From Rhizobium sp. ACO-34A (lineage in GTDB: Bacteria; Pseudomonadota; Alphaproteobacteria; Rhizobiales; Rhizobiaceae), in contig CP021371.1 of the NCBI GenBank assembly GCA_002600635.1, positions 2,173,001-2,237,000 of the forward strand: 64,000 nt of DNA, read 5' to 3'. Shown piece after piece: positions 16,414 to 26,200 of this stretch. Within the stretch, counting starts at the first letter, position 1; each line of letters starts with the position of its first letter. The notes under the pieces were generated by a model. The model was not told where the DNA came from, made no database searches, and saw only the letters and a program-made list of their open reading frames with translations. The position numbers and the translations under genes were made by a program.

Positions 16414-18144
16414 ATGCTTCGCAGGTTCTTCGCTTTCTATTGGCCTTATCGCGGCCTGTTCGTCCTCGATTTCGGCTGCGCCGTATTGTCGGGCGTGCTT
16501 GAGCTCGGCTTCCCGATGGCCGTGAAATCCTTCGTCGACGATCTCCTGCCGAGCGGCCAATGGGGCCTGATCGTCGGAGCTTCGCTCGCCCTGCTGGCGA
16601 TCTACCTGCTCAATACCGTGCTGATGGCGACTGTGACCTACTGGGGACACATGCTCGGCATCAACATCGAGACGGATATGCGCCGCCTCGCTTTCAGCCA
16701 TATCCAGAAGCTTTCTTTCCGTTACTTCGACAACGAGAAGACCGGTCATCTCGTGGGACGCCTTACCAAGGATCTGGAAGAGATCGGCGAGGTCGCCCAT
16801 CACGGTCCGGAAGACCTGTTCATCGCGATCATGACCTTCATCGGCGCGCTTCTGTTGATGCTGTCGATCAATGTCGAACTGGCATTGCTGACGGCTGCCA
16901 TCGTTCCGCTCACCGCCTGGGTCACCAGCCGCTACGGCAAGCGCATGACCGATAACTTCCGTGCGCTTTTCGGCCGCGTCGGCGACTTCAATACGCGTAT
17001 CGAGGAGAATGTCGGCGGCATTCGCGTGGTACAGGCCTTCGCCAACGAGGATCACGAAAGAACGCTTTTCGAGCGGGATAACCAGAGCTATCGGCACACC
17101 AAGCTCGCCGCCTACAGGATCATGGCCGCCAGCGTTTCGATGAGCTACATGAGCATGCGCCTGATCCAGATGGTGGTGATGATCACCGGCGCCTATTTCG
17201 TCCTCGCGGGTGACCTGTCGAATGGCGGTTTCGTCAGCTTCCTGTTGCTGGTCGGCGTCTTCTTCCGTCCCGTCGAGAAGATCAACTCCGTCATCGAGAC
17301 CTATCCCAAGGGCATTGCCGGCTTCCGCCGTTTCGTCGAACTCATCGACACCGAGCCGGATATCGCCGATGCGCCGGATGCCGTCGAGGCGCCGCAGTTC
17401 AAGGGCGATATCGCCTTCCGGTCGGTAAGCTTCGGTTATACACCGGAAAAACCGGTACTGCGTGGCATCGACCTCGACATCAAGGCCGGTGAAACCATCG
17501 CTTTCGTCGGACCGTCCGGTGCCGGCAAGACGACGCTTTGCTCGCTGCTGCCGCGTTTCTACGATGTCACCACGGGCGCGATCACCATCGACGGACACGA
17601 TATCCGCAAGCTGACGCTTGCCTCGCTGCGCAGCCAGATCGGCATCGTCCAGCAGGATGTCTTCCTGTTCGGCGGCACGGTGCGCGAGAACATCGCCTAT
17701 GGCCGTCTCGGCGCGTCCGAGGTTGAGATCATGGAGGCCGCCCGCCGGGCGAAGCTCGACGGCGTCATCGCCGGCATGCCGCAGGGGCTCGATACCGTGA
17801 TCGGCGAGCGCGGCGTCAAGCTTTCCGGTGGCCAGAAGCAGCGCATGGCAATCGCCCGCATGTTCCTGAAAAACCCGCCGATTCTCATTCTGGATGAGGC
17901 GACGTCGGCGCTCGACACGGAAACCGAGCGGGCGATCCAACAATCGCTCAGCGAACTCTCCGAGGGCCGCACGACCTTGGTCATCGCCCACCGCCTGGCA
18001 ACGATCCGCGACGCTTCTCGGATTGTGGTGGTCGATGCGAGCGGTATTTCCGAGATTGGCACTCATAGCGAGCTGCTGCGCGCCGGTCGTGGCTATGCGC
18101 GGCTGTACGAGGCTCAGTTCGGACAGCTGGGCGCGGCGGAGTAA
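16414..18144 (+). CDS. ABC exporter, fused permease and ATPase (MsbA-like)
   Basis: A 576-residue half-transporter. The N-terminal ~310 residues hold about six membrane helices (ABC type-1 exporter fold), with the intracellular-loop stretch SHIQKLSFRYFDNEKTGHL. The ATPase follows: Walker A GPSGAGKTT, Q-loop IGIVQQDVFLFGG, signature LSGGQKQRMAIARM, Walker B ILILDEATSALD, H-loop IAHRL. Such proteins act as homodimers in the inner membrane to export lipids, drugs or peptides. A small GCCTCCG/CGGAGGC hairpin lies at 16365-16382, 30 nt before the ATG. The substrate cannot be told from context. Confidence 0.92.
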   Translation: MLRRFFAFYWPYRGLFVLDFGCAVLSGVLELGFPMAVKSFVDDLLPSGQWGLIVGASLALLAIYLLNTVLMATVTYWGHMLGINIETDMRRLAFSHIQKLSFRYFDNEKTGHLVGRLTKDLEEIGEVAHHGPEDLFIAIMTFIGALLLMLSINVELALLTAAIVPLTAWVTSRYGKRMTDNFRALFGRVGDFNTRIEENVGGIRVVQAFANEDHERTLFERDNQSYRHTKLAAYRIMAASVSMSYMSMRLIQMVVMITGAYFVLAGDLSNGGFVSFLLLVGVFFRPVEKINSVIETYPKGIAGFRRFVELIDTEPDIADAPDAVEAPQFKGDIAFRSVSFGYTPEKPVLRGIDLDIKAGETIAFVGPSGAGKTTLCSLLPRFYDVTTGAITIDGHDIRKLTLASLRSQIGIVQQDVFLFGGTVRENIAYGRLGASEVEIMEAARRAKLDGVIAGMPQGLDTVIGERGVKLSGGQKQRMAIARMFLKNPPILILDEATSALDTETERAIQQSLSELSEGRTTLVIAHRLATIRDASRIVVVDASGISEIGTHSELLRAGRGYARLYEAQFGQLGAAE

Positions 18145-18240
18145 TCCGCCGCTTTCACGGCTTGATTTGTGCTCTGCCACAGCGCCGGGTATCCCAGTCG
18201 GACGTGCAGAGGCTGGCTCTAGCTTCCTGAAACTTACGTC

Positions 18241-18276
18241 ATCGACCCGCAAATCGATTCTGATTTGCGGGTCGAT
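18241..18276. terminator. Perfect 15-bp inverted repeat between convergent genes
   Basis: ATCGACCCGCAAATC (18241-18255) is repeated as its exact reverse complement at 18262-18276, with a 6-nt loop. It lies between the ABC exporter (ends 18144) and the convergent autotransporter (ends 18280), so it can serve both strands as a terminator, although neither side has a clear T tract. Confidence 0.6.
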
Positions 18277-18279
18277 CCG

Positions 18280-21200
18280 TTAGAACTTGCGTGACAGATC
18301 GATGTTGAAACGCTGGCTCTGCAGACCGTCGCGGTCGAGTGTCGCGCTGTAGCGTCCGGTCATCGTTCCGGCTTCGCTGGCCGCGAGTGTGAGCCCGAAC
18401 CCGACCGTCAACCGATCACGACTGCTGTCCGAGCCGGGGACCACATAGTCGATCGGCCAGCCACTGTCGGCATAGGTTACCGTGGTGTCGCTGCTGCTGA
18501 GGAAATCATGCGAGAAGTCCAGCGTCAGCTCGGGTGTCAGGACCGCGCTTTCAAGGTCGATATCGTATCCGACGGAAAGGTCGAGCGTTGCTGTTACGCT
18601 GTCCGCCTGCTGGCGGCCGATCAGGGCATTTTCCCAGTCCGTACCGCTTTCCTGGACACTGTCGAGGATGGAGCGTGAGCCGCTGAGGCGACCATAGGAT
18701 GACAGGGAGACCTCGCCGATGCGGTAGTCATAGCCGCCGGTTACGGCTGCGTAGAATTGCCGACCGCTGCGGCTCGCTTCCGCTGCTTGGCCCGTCATGG
18801 ACGTGATGCGCAGCGAATCGAAGTCCAGAATGCCCGCGCCGAGCAGCCCGTCGACGAAGAAGCCGCCGCCGGGCTGGTAGAGACCGTAGAGCGTGGCGCT
18901 GGCGGCCTTGTTCACACTGGTCGTTCCGCTATCCCCGATGTCTGAACGGTCGCGCGAGAAGCCGATGGCGACGCCACCGATAAAGGTGTCGGTCAGCCTG
19001 TAGTCGAGGCCTGCTGTCAGTGAAACGGTGGTGTGGTCGATGTCGCTTGCGCCATCCTTGCCGGAGGAGTCGCCAAGATTGACCGAGCCGCCGCTCCAGA
19101 AGGCGAGATCGCCACCGGCAATCGGTGAGCAGCCGGCGCTTGCGGAGACAGGCGCTTGTCCGTCAGTAGTATCGGTCAGGCTGATACCGAGGCTGTTCTC
19201 AAGGCATCGTTTGCCGCGCAACGATTTCAGGTGCTGCTGGACATTGTCGATCTGGCTGTCGGCGAGGCGCTTTCCAGCTTCCGCCTGGGCTTTGACGAGG
19301 CCGACGAGATCGGCATCGGCGGAAAGATCGGGGCGCGCTGTCACGCTGAAGGTGATGGTTGCCGGTGCCGAAACGCCGGAGGCGCTCGTCAGGGTGTAGG
19401 TCGCGACGACCGTGCTGCCGGAGAAGGCGGGGCTTGCGGTAAAGCGCAGCCGATAGCGCCCTTCGCGAATGGCCGATGCGATTGCAGCGCCGCTGTCGGC
19501 TGCGGCCGTATCGCCGAGAATGATGGTGGCGGTACCTGCGGACTGAGGCGAAAGCGATACCAGATCGGCACCGGTGAACGGGCCGCCGGTCGCGCCCTCG
19601 GTCAGGTCGACCGTGGTCGTGAGGCCGGAAGTCGCGACGCTCGACATGGAAGGCGCAACCGGCAGCGCGTCGCCGATGGCGAGAACAACACTGGCTGACG
19701 TCGTGGCTCCATAGGCATCGGTCGCGGTCAGGGTGAGCGGGAATTCACCGCTGACTGTCGGAGTGCCGGACAGGATTGCCGAGGCGGCGTCAAAACTTAT
19801 TCCGGCGGGCAGGCTCCCTGTTATCGCATAGCTGTAGGGAGCGCCGCCATTGCTGGCGGTAAATGTTTGCGAGAAAGCCTCATTCTCCCGAAGGGTGAAA
19901 CGCCCCGTGGGGTTAAGTGCAAGTGTCGGAGCCGTGACCGTGATTGTTACGGTGGCTGCCGTCGAGGTGCCGCTGCCATTGGCGGCGGAGTAGGTGAAGC
20001 TGTCAGGGCCGGAATAGCCTGCTGTCGGCGTGTACGTAATCGCTGCGCCGGAGGCCGTGGCGGTTCCGTGAGCGGCGGCTGTCTCGACCGTAACGGTTGA
20101 TGCAGCGCCACCGGAAAGATTGAGCGTGATAGCGTTGCTGCCGCTATTGGCTGCGACCGTTGCCGAGGCGTTGCCTGCGACGGGTGCTGCGATTGCGATG
20201 GCCACGGTATAACTCTGGCTTCCGGTGGCTCCATAGACGTCGGTCGCGGTGACGGTGAAGGTCTGGCTTTCGACGGTCGTCGGTGTTCCCGAGAGTGTGC
20301 CGTCAGTTGCCAGTGTCAGGCCGGCAGGCAGGCTGCCCGAGGTGACAAGGAAAGTATAGGGCGCTGTACCGGAATTTGCTGAGAGAGCCTGACCGTAGGA
20401 TACGGCGGCGGTGCCGTCGGGCAGGGTGGAAGGGGTGAGCGCAAGCGTTGGTTGGCTGACCGTGATCGTCACTGTGGCGGCCGTCGAGGTGCCGCTGGCA
20501 TTGGTAGCGCTGTAGGTGAAGCTGTCAGGGCCGGAATAGCCTGCTGTCGGCGTGTATGTAATCGCTGCGCCGGAGGCCGTGGCAGCGCCGTGGCCGGGAG
20601 CCGTCTCGACCGCAACGCTTGAAGCCGTTCCACCCGAGAGATTGAGTGTGATGGGATTGTCGCTGCTGTTGGCTGCGACCGTTGCCGAGACGTTGCCTGC
20701 GACGGGTGCCGCGACTGCGATGGCCACGGTGTAGCTCTGGCTTCCGGTGGCTCCGTAGGCGTCCGTCGCGGTGACGGCGAAAGTATGGTTTCCTTCGGCT
20801 GTGGGTATGCCCGACAGCGTGCCGTTCGTCGAAAGCGTCAGGCCGGCGGGCAGGCTGCCTGACGTGACCACAAAGGTATAAGGCGCGGTGCCATTGTTCG
20901 CCGAGAGCGCTTGGCTATAGGCCAAGGCAGCGGTGCCGTCGGGCAGGGTGGAAGGGGTGAGCGCAAGCGTCGGGGCCGTCACGGTGATGGTCACGGTGGC
21001 GGCCGCCGATGTGCCGCTGGCATTGGTGGCCGTGTAGGTGAAGCTGTCAGAACCGGAATAGCCGGCGGTTGGCGTATAGGTGATCGAGGTGCCGCTTGCT
21101 GTTGCCGTGCCATGGCTGGCGGCGCCGGTTACGGCAACGCTGCTGGCCGTACCGCCGGAGACGGAGAGCGCCATGCTGTTGCTGCTGCTGTTTGCCGCGA

Positions 21201-22356
21201 CCGTTGCATTCACGTTACCGGCGACGGGCGGTGCGATGGCGACGACAAGGTCGTAGTTCCTGGTTCCGGTCGCGCCGTAGATGTCCTGGGCAATCACAGT
21301 GAAGGAACTCGTTCCGTGTTGCGTCGGCGTGCCGGAAAGGACGCCGCCATCCGTCAGGGTCAGGCCCGCCGGGAGACTGCCGGACACGACCCGGAAACGA
21401 TCGAGTGGCCCACCCAGCGTATAGCCAAGGGTCTGGAAGTAAGACTGGCCGGCCACTCCATCGGGCAGGCTGGACGGAGTGATCGACAAGGTCGGCGCGG
21501 TCACCGTGACGGAGACCGTTACGGTCGATGAAAGGCCCGAGGCGCCATCGGTCACCTTGAAGGTGAAGCTGTCCGTGCCTGAATAGCCGGCGAAGGGGGT
21601 GTAGCTCAGCGTTGCGCCGTTGACGCTGGCAGAGCCATGGCTTGGAGTCGAAACTGTAGTCACCGATTCCGTGCCAGAAACCGTTACGCCGATCGTGTTG
21701 TTGCTGCTGTTGGCCGAAACCGTTACGGCCAGATTCGCGGCACTCGGTGCGACGTTCAGTGTCATCGACTGGTCTTCACTGAAACTCGTACTGTCCGTCG
21801 CGCGAAAGCTGAAGCTGTAGGAGCCTGATGCGGTCGGCGTTCCGGAAATCGTGCCGCTTGAGCTATCCAGCGAAAGGCCCGGTGGGAGGGCCCCCGAGGC
21901 GATCGAATAGCTATAGGGAGGTGTAGCACCCGATACTGTGATGGTTTGACTGTAGGCGGTTCCCACGCGGCCAGATGGGAGTGTTGAGGCTGAAAAGTCT
22001 ATTTCCGGCAATACAGTTACCTGATAGGTCGTGTCTTTCGTGATGCCCGAATATTCAATCCTGACAGAAAAGGTGTCGGTGCCGACAAAACCGGCAGCGG
22101 GCGTGTACGTCAGGTCAGAGGTCGAGTCGATCACGAAGTCTACCCGCCCATGCTGGGCGAAGGCGGTGATCTGGATGGACCACGAGTCGAGATCTGTCGG
22201 GATGCCGGATGCAAACCTGATTGTGGCGTCCCGCTTGGTCTCGAGATTTACGTTGGCCGCATGGGCGACAAGTGAACCAAGGCACAAGATCAGGCTGGCC
22301 AAGGCCAGAAGCCGGGCGACGCAGCCTGTCCCAAATTTGAAATTTACCCGATGCAT
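18280..22356 (-). CDS. Autotransporter with tandem Ig-like (He_PIG) and cadherin-like repeats
   Basis: A 1358-residue surface protein. A signal peptide (about residues 1-34, ending AHA) is followed by alternating putative Ig modules (SGxLPAGLTL...GTLSGTPT, then FTVTATDxYGATGSQ) and cadherin/Big_9-like modules (HGTATASG...YTPTAGYSGxDSFTY). Residues 300-822 hold three near-identical 174-residue units. A helical linker (VKAQAEAGKRLADSQ) leads to a C-terminal beta-barrel of about 280 residues ending in Phe (LSRKF), as expected for type Va autotransporters. Two Cys lie at the linker/barrel boundary. The ATG at 22356 has GAGTGGGG upstream; a GTG lies 12 nt earlier. Likely an adhesin; the target is unknown. 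Confidence 0.88.
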   Translation of the reverse strand: MHRVNFKFGTGCVARLLALASLILCLGSLVAHAANVNLETKRDATIRFASGIPTDLDSWSIQITAFAQHGRVDFVIDSTSDLTYTPAAGFVGTDTFSVRIEYSGITKDTTYQVTVLPEIDFSASTLPSGRVGTAYSQTITVSGATPPYSYSIASGALPPGLSLDSSSGTISGTPTASGSYSFSFRATDSTSFSEDQSMTLNVAPSAANLAVTVSANSSNNTIGVTVSGTESVTTVSTPSHGSASVNGATLSYTPFAGYSGTDSFTFKVTDGASGLSSTVTVSVTVTAPTLSITPSSLPDGVAGQSYFQTLGYTLGGPLDRFRVVSGSLPAGLTLTDGGVLSGTPTQHGTSSFTVIAQDIYGATGTRNYDLVVAIAPPVAGNVNATVAANSSSNSMALSVSGGTASSVAVTGAASHGTATASGTSITYTPTAGYSGSDSFTYTATNASGTSAAATVTITVTAPTLALTPSTLPDGTAALAYSQALSANNGTAPYTFVVTSGSLPAGLTLSTNGTLSGIPTAEGNHTFAVTATDAYGATGSQSYTVAIAVAAPVAGNVSATVAANSSDNPITLNLSGGTASSVAVETAPGHGAATASGAAITYTPTAGYSGPDSFTYSATNASGTSTAATVTITVSQPTLALTPSTLPDGTAAVSYGQALSANSGTAPYTFLVTSGSLPAGLTLATDGTLSGTPTTVESQTFTVTATDVYGATGSQSYTVAIAIAAPVAGNASATVAANSGSNAITLNLSGGAASTVTVETAAAHGTATASGAAITYTPTAGYSGPDSFTYSAANGSGTSTAATVTITVTAPTLALNPTGRFTLRENEAFSQTFTASNGGAPYSYAITGSLPAGISFDAASAILSGTPTVSGEFPLTLTATDAYGATTSASVVLAIGDALPVAPSMSSVATSGLTTTVDLTEGATGGPFTGADLVSLSPQSAGTATIILGDTAAADSGAAIASAIREGRYRLRFTASPAFSGSTVVATYTLTSASGVSAPATITFSVTARPDLSADADLVGLVKAQAEAGKRLADSQIDNVQQHLKSLRGKRCLENSLGISLTDTTDGQAPVSASAGCSPIAGGDLAFWSGGSVNLGDSSGKDGASDIDHTTVSLTAGLDYRLTDTFIGGVAIGFSRDRSDIGDSGTTSVNKAASATLYGLYQPGGGFFVDGLLGAGILDFDSLRITSMTGQAAEASRSGRQFYAAVTGGYDYRIGEVSLSSYGRLSGSRSILDSVQESGTDWENALIGRQQADSVTATLDLSVGYDIDLESAVLTPELTLDFSHDFLSSSDTTVTYADSGWPIDYVVPGSDSSRDRLTVGFGLTLAASEAGTMTGRYSATLDRDGLQSQRFNIDLSRKF
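19889..21455 (-). repeat. Three tandem 522-bp direct repeats inside the autotransporter gene
   Basis: The same landmarks recur at exact 522-bp spacing: TAGGTGAAGCTGTCAG at 19991, 20513 and 21035, and GTGCCGTCGGGCAGGGTGGA at 20411 and 20933. Some 80-nt blocks of neighbouring copies differ by only one base. The unit encodes 174 residues (one Ig-like plus one cadherin-like module). Flanking modules at 19889 and beyond 21455 are more diverged. Confidence 0.9.
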
Positions 22357-22863
22357 TGGATGCCCCACTCAACTCGTTTGCCGCGACGTTTCCGAAGTCC
22401 GGGCTTGAGGCCCGAGGAGGTTCGCTGATGGGACGCTTCTACGTGCAGGGAAGGTTTAAGGGGCGTCCAAAGTTGGACCCAATGCGGGGGTCAACGGCCA
22501 AATCTGGTCATTTTCCCGAGGGAGGGAAGCCGTTGCGGCTTTCATTACTTGAGGTGGAAGGGTGAACGGCCGTTCCGCCAGTGTTCAACGGGAATATCCG
22601 CGCGTGAGCCGATTGGCTCGAAGCTATGGTTGCAGGCCTGTTTCGCAGCCGGGCAACAAACTCATTCGCCGCCGGCATACCGGGCGGCAACCATAAGATC
22701 GACATTCGCGGGCAAGCCGAGCCGCGTTCGCTCTGTAGCGGAGAGAGATGGGCCTGCTTGCGGGTGCGAAAGCAGCCTTCACCGGCCAAGCGGCAATCCG
22801 CACGGCGTCAACGATGGTTTCCGCAGCGTTGTGGGCACTCACCGTACGGGGATGTTGCTCGCC
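22357..22863. other. 507-bp gap between parE and the autotransporter gene
   Basis: No well-supported gene is seen. It must contain the autotransporter promoter (minus strand). Two imperfect copies of a 15-nt palindromic motif lie at 22464-22478 and 22495-22509, resembling repeated ends of IS21-family elements. Short frames on both strands at 22508-22842 have protein-like composition but no family pattern, so decayed coding sequence is possible. Confidence 0.5.
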
Positions 22864-24933
22864 TCAGATGTCGAGGTTTTCCGCAAAAGCCGCCCGGTCC
22901 TGGATGAAGCGGAAGCGCGCTTCCGGCTTGGTTCCCATCAGGGCGTCCACCGCATCGCGGGTTCCCTCGAAGTCGACCTCGTCGATCCCGACGCGCAGCA
23001 GCGTGCGCTTGGCGGGATCCATCGTGGTTTCCTTGAGCTGTGCGGGCATCATCTCGCCCAGACCTTTGAAGCGGCCGATCTCGACCTTCTTGCCCTTGAA
23101 TACCGTCTCCATCAGCTCCGCACGGTGGGCGTCGTCGCGGGCATAGACCGTCTTCGCACCCTGTCGGATGACGTAGAGCGGGGGAACCGCGAGATAGAGA
23201 TGGTCGCCGCGGATCAGTTCCGGCATTTCCTGATAGAAAAACGTGATCAGCAGCGAGGCGATGTGCGCGCCATCGACATCGGCATCGGTCATGACGATGA
23301 TGCGCTCGTAGCGCAGGTCCTCGTCACGATACTTGGAGCGTGTGCCGCAGCCAAGCGCCTGGATGAGATCGGCGATCTGCTGGTTTGCCATCAGCTTGTC
23401 GCGGCTGGCGCTGCCGACGTTGAGGATCTTGCCTCGCAGCGGCAGGATGGCCTGGTTGGAGCGGTTGCGCGCCTGCTTGGCGGAGCCACCTGCCGAATCG
23501 CCTTCGACGATGAAGAGTTCGGCGCCTTCGGCCGTGTTCTGTGAGCAGTCGGCCAGCTTGCCCGGCAGGCGCAGCTTGCGCACCGCGGTCTTGCGGTTGA
23601 CTTCCTTCTCCTTGCGGCGGCGCAGGCGCTCTTCCGCCCGCTCGATCACCCAGTCGAGCAGCTTGGCCGCTTCGGCAGGATTGTCGGCGAGATAGTGGTC
23701 GAAGGGATCGCGCAACGCGTTTTCAACGATGCGCTGCGCCTCGACGGTCGCAAGCTTGTCCTTGGTCTGGCCGACGAACTCCGGCTCGCGGATGAAGACG
23801 GAGAGCATGCCGACGGCGGAAATCATCACGTCGTCGGTGGTGATCTCCTTGGCGCGCTTGTTCTGCGTCAGTTCGGCATAGTTCTTCAGGCCCTTGGTCA
23901 GCGCGATGCGCAGACCCGCTTCATGCGTGCCGCCTTCGGCCGTCGGGATGGTATTGCAATAGGAATGAACCTGCGGATCGCCGCCATACCAGGTGATCGC
24001 CCATTCCAGCGCACCGTGGCCGCCGGTCTTTTCCGTTCGGCCGGCGAAGATCTCGCGGGTGACGGTGAAGTCCTTGCCGAGCGTCGCCGACAGATAGTCC
24101 TTCAGGCCGCCGGGAAAGTGGAAGACAGCCTTTTCCGGGATGTCGCCGCCCGGCGGGACAACGCCCGGATCGCAGCTCCAGCGGATCTCGACGCCGCCGA
24201 AGAGATAGGCCTTTGAGCGTGCCATGCGAAAGATACGCCCGGCGTCGAACTTGGCGTGATCACCGAAGATCTGGGCGTCGGGGTGGAAGCGAACGCGGGT
24301 GCCGCGCCGGTTATGCACGTCGCCGAGTTCCTGCAATCCGCCCTGCGGTATGCCGCGGGAAAAGGTCTGGCGATAGAGCTTGCGGTTACGGGCGACCTCG
24401 ACTTCGAGAATGTCGGAGAGCGCGTTGACGACCGAAATGCCGACGCCGTGAAGACCACCGGAGGTCTCATAGGCCTTGCCGTCGAACTTGCCGCCGGCGT
24501 GGAGCTTGGTCATGATGACTTCGAGCGTCGACTTGCCGGGAACCTGCGGATGGTTCTCAACCGGAATGCCGCGACCGTTATCGGTAACCGTCAGGCAGCC
24601 ATCGAGATCGAGGTGGACCTCGATGAAATTCGCATGGCCTGCGACCGCTTCGTCCATCGAGTTGTCGATGACTTCGGCAAACAGGTGGTGCAGGGCCTTT
24701 TCGTCCGTGCCGCCGATATACATGCCCGGCCGCATGCGCACGGGCTCGAGCCCTTCCAGCACGCGGATCGAGGATGCGCCATAGTCGTCGCCACCAGCGG
24801 CAGGCGCAGGTGTCGGCGCTACCGGCGCAGCGGCGTGCGGCTGTTCCTGATGCGGGGCAGGGCTCGCCGGAGTTTCGGGAGCCTCGGTCTTCTGCGCAAG
24901 CGGCAGTCCGGCGAAGAGATCGTTGTCGTCCAT
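22864..24933 (-). CDS. parE: DNA topoisomerase IV subunit B
   Basis: A 689-residue type IIA topoisomerase ATPase subunit that decatenates chromosomes together with ParC. Order: a Pro/Ala-rich N-terminal tail of about 50 residues, the GHKL ATPase (VRMRPGMYIGGTDEK, EVIDNSMDEA, TDNGRGIPV, GGLHGVGISVVNAL), a transducer domain, then Toprim (FIVEGDSAGGSAKQARNR, LPLRGKILNV, TDADVDGAHI) and a C-terminal RFKGLGEM block. The AGGSAKQARNRSNQAILPLR form and the alphaproteobacterial length distinguish ParE from GyrB. parC is not in the window. The ATG lies opposite the divergent hydrolase gene. Confidence 0.93.
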   Translation of the reverse strand: MDDNDLFAGLPLAQKTEAPETPASPAPHQEQPHAAAPVAPTPAPAAGGDDYGASSIRVLEGLEPVRMRPGMYIGGTDEKALHHLFAEVIDNSMDEAVAGHANFIEVHLDLDGCLTVTDNGRGIPVENHPQVPGKSTLEVIMTKLHAGGKFDGKAYETSGGLHGVGISVVNALSDILEVEVARNRKLYRQTFSRGIPQGGLQELGDVHNRRGTRVRFHPDAQIFGDHAKFDAGRIFRMARSKAYLFGGVEIRWSCDPGVVPPGGDIPEKAVFHFPGGLKDYLSATLGKDFTVTREIFAGRTEKTGGHGALEWAITWYGGDPQVHSYCNTIPTAEGGTHEAGLRIALTKGLKNYAELTQNKRAKEITTDDVMISAVGMLSVFIREPEFVGQTKDKLATVEAQRIVENALRDPFDHYLADNPAEAAKLLDWVIERAEERLRRRKEKEVNRKTAVRKLRLPGKLADCSQNTAEGAELFIVEGDSAGGSAKQARNRSNQAILPLRGKILNVGSASRDKLMANQQIADLIQALGCGTRSKYRDEDLRYERIIVMTDADVDGAHIASLLITFFYQEMPELIRGDHLYLAVPPLYVIRQGAKTVYARDDAHRAELMETVFKGKKVEIGRFKGLGEMMPAQLKETTMDPAKRTLLRVGIDEVDFEGTRDAVDALMGTKPEARFRFIQDRAAFAENLDI

Positions 24934-25152
24934 GGCTTCGTTCGATAATCTGTCGGTTATGTTGGCGTCAATGGCAGGGCCTTGCGCGCAAATCGCCTGA
25001 AACCCGTGTCACTCTTGCGAATCGCCGGGATTTTGCCAGAAAGGCGAGGCAGGCGCGACTTTGCCTGCAGGCCGCCGCGTGAAATTTCATTGAAGCATTG
25101 CGTGTCCGCCGGGGCGAAGGCAAGGCTGACCGGGCGAGGAGACGCATTCCCG

Positions 25153-26040
25153 ATGCAAATGTCCACAGTTCATTTCCGCGGTGCGGCCGCTGTCGCATCG
25201 CTTCTGACCGTTCTGCTCGCTCCGCAGGCTCGCGCCGAGGCGGTGGCGCCTTTCAAGGACGATCTCTTTTCCAACCCGATGATTATCGAAAGTCGGGATG
25301 GCGGCGACTTCGAAGTGGTCGACTACGAGGAAATGCGCGACATCAACGGTCGCGACCAGATACCCGAGCGACGGGTGAAATCGCGATATGTCGATCTCGG
25401 CATCAAGCGGCAACAAGTGAACGAGACGCTGGCCCTAGCGACCGGTCCGCTCGACGTGACGCGGGTAGGGGTGGCCGAAAATGCGGCTTTCACCGTCATC
25501 TTCATCCATGGACGGGGTGGAGATCGCAGGCTCGGCGCTAACGATTATTCCTTTGGCGGCAATTTCAATCGCTTGAAGAACCTCGCCGTCCGCAATGGCG
25601 GAACCTATTACGCACCCTCCGTGGCGTCCTTCGATGCAGTAGGCGTAGCCACGGTTTCCGCGCTGATCGGCGATATCGCCGCCCGTTCTCCGGGAAAGCC
25701 GGTCGTGCTGGCCTGCGCCTCCATGGGTAGTTTCATCTGCTGGGGCGTGACTCGGGATGCAGCGGTCGTCGAGAAACTCGGCGGCATGGCGATCCTTGGC
25801 GGCGCGACCGATCCCGATTTTGCCAAGAGCGCGGCTTACAAGCGCAAGCTGCCGATCGCCTTCACCCATGGCAGCCGTGACAGCGTCTATGCGGCGGCCG
25901 ATCAGGTCGCGCTTTATGACCGGTTGCACAAGGCCGGTTATCCGACCCGGTTCACTCTTTTCGAGACCGGATCCCATGGCACGCCGGTGCGGATGAGCGA
26001 CTGGCGGCAGATCCTCAACTGGCTGTTGAAACCACGCTGA
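25153..26040 (+). CDS. Exported alpha/beta-hydrolase fold protein
   Basis: A 295-residue protein with an N-terminal signal peptide (ending PQARAEA). An alpha/beta hydrolase core follows: HGRGGD (oxyanion strand), nucleophile elbow in LACASMGSF (Ser in C-A-S-M-G, which departs from the strict GxSxG), acid in THGSRDSVY and His in ETGSHGTP. It looks like a periplasmic esterase/peptidase-like enzyme. The ATG at 25153 lies about 10 nt after GAGGAG; the frame continues upstream to 24982, but that part looks non-coding. Divergent from parE. The substrate is unknown. Confidence 0.8.
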   Translation: MQMSTVHFRGAAAVASLLTVLLAPQARAEAVAPFKDDLFSNPMIIESRDGGDFEVVDYEEMRDINGRDQIPERRVKSRYVDLGIKRQQVNETLALATGPLDVTRVGVAENAAFTVIFIHGRGGDRRLGANDYSFGGNFNRLKNLAVRNGGTYYAPSVASFDAVGVATVSALIGDIAARSPGKPVVLACASMGSFICWGVTRDAAVVEKLGGMAILGGATDPDFAKSAAYKRKLPIAFTHGSRDSVYAAADQVALYDRLHKAGYPTRFTLFETGSHGTPVRMSDWRQILNWLLKPR

Positions 26041-26200
26041 AAATGGAGGCGGAAAGCAGTGACTGCTAATAAATACCGCAAATTTGAGCCGGATTTTCAC
26101 CATATCGCCTGATTTAGCGGCGAATTTTCCCTCGCAAGCTTTTCATTGCCCCCTTGATTTGCTAGGTCCCCGACAACGAAGCTGGGGTTGGATTATCGAC

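Noticed and set aside
16219..18252. A 677-codon open frame on the minus strand opposite the ABC exporter
   Set aside because: Antisense shadow; the plus strand holds all ABC motifs and a start with normal context.
22428..22565. A 45-codon plus-strand frame with a good GAGGAGG ribosome-like site
   Set aside because: It runs through the suspected IS-end repeats, has no recognisable composition or family, and lies antisense to the autotransporter leader; coincidence is more likely.
22548..22842. Short frames on both strands between parE and the autotransporter
   Set aside because: No start context or family pattern; treated as non-coding or decayed sequence.
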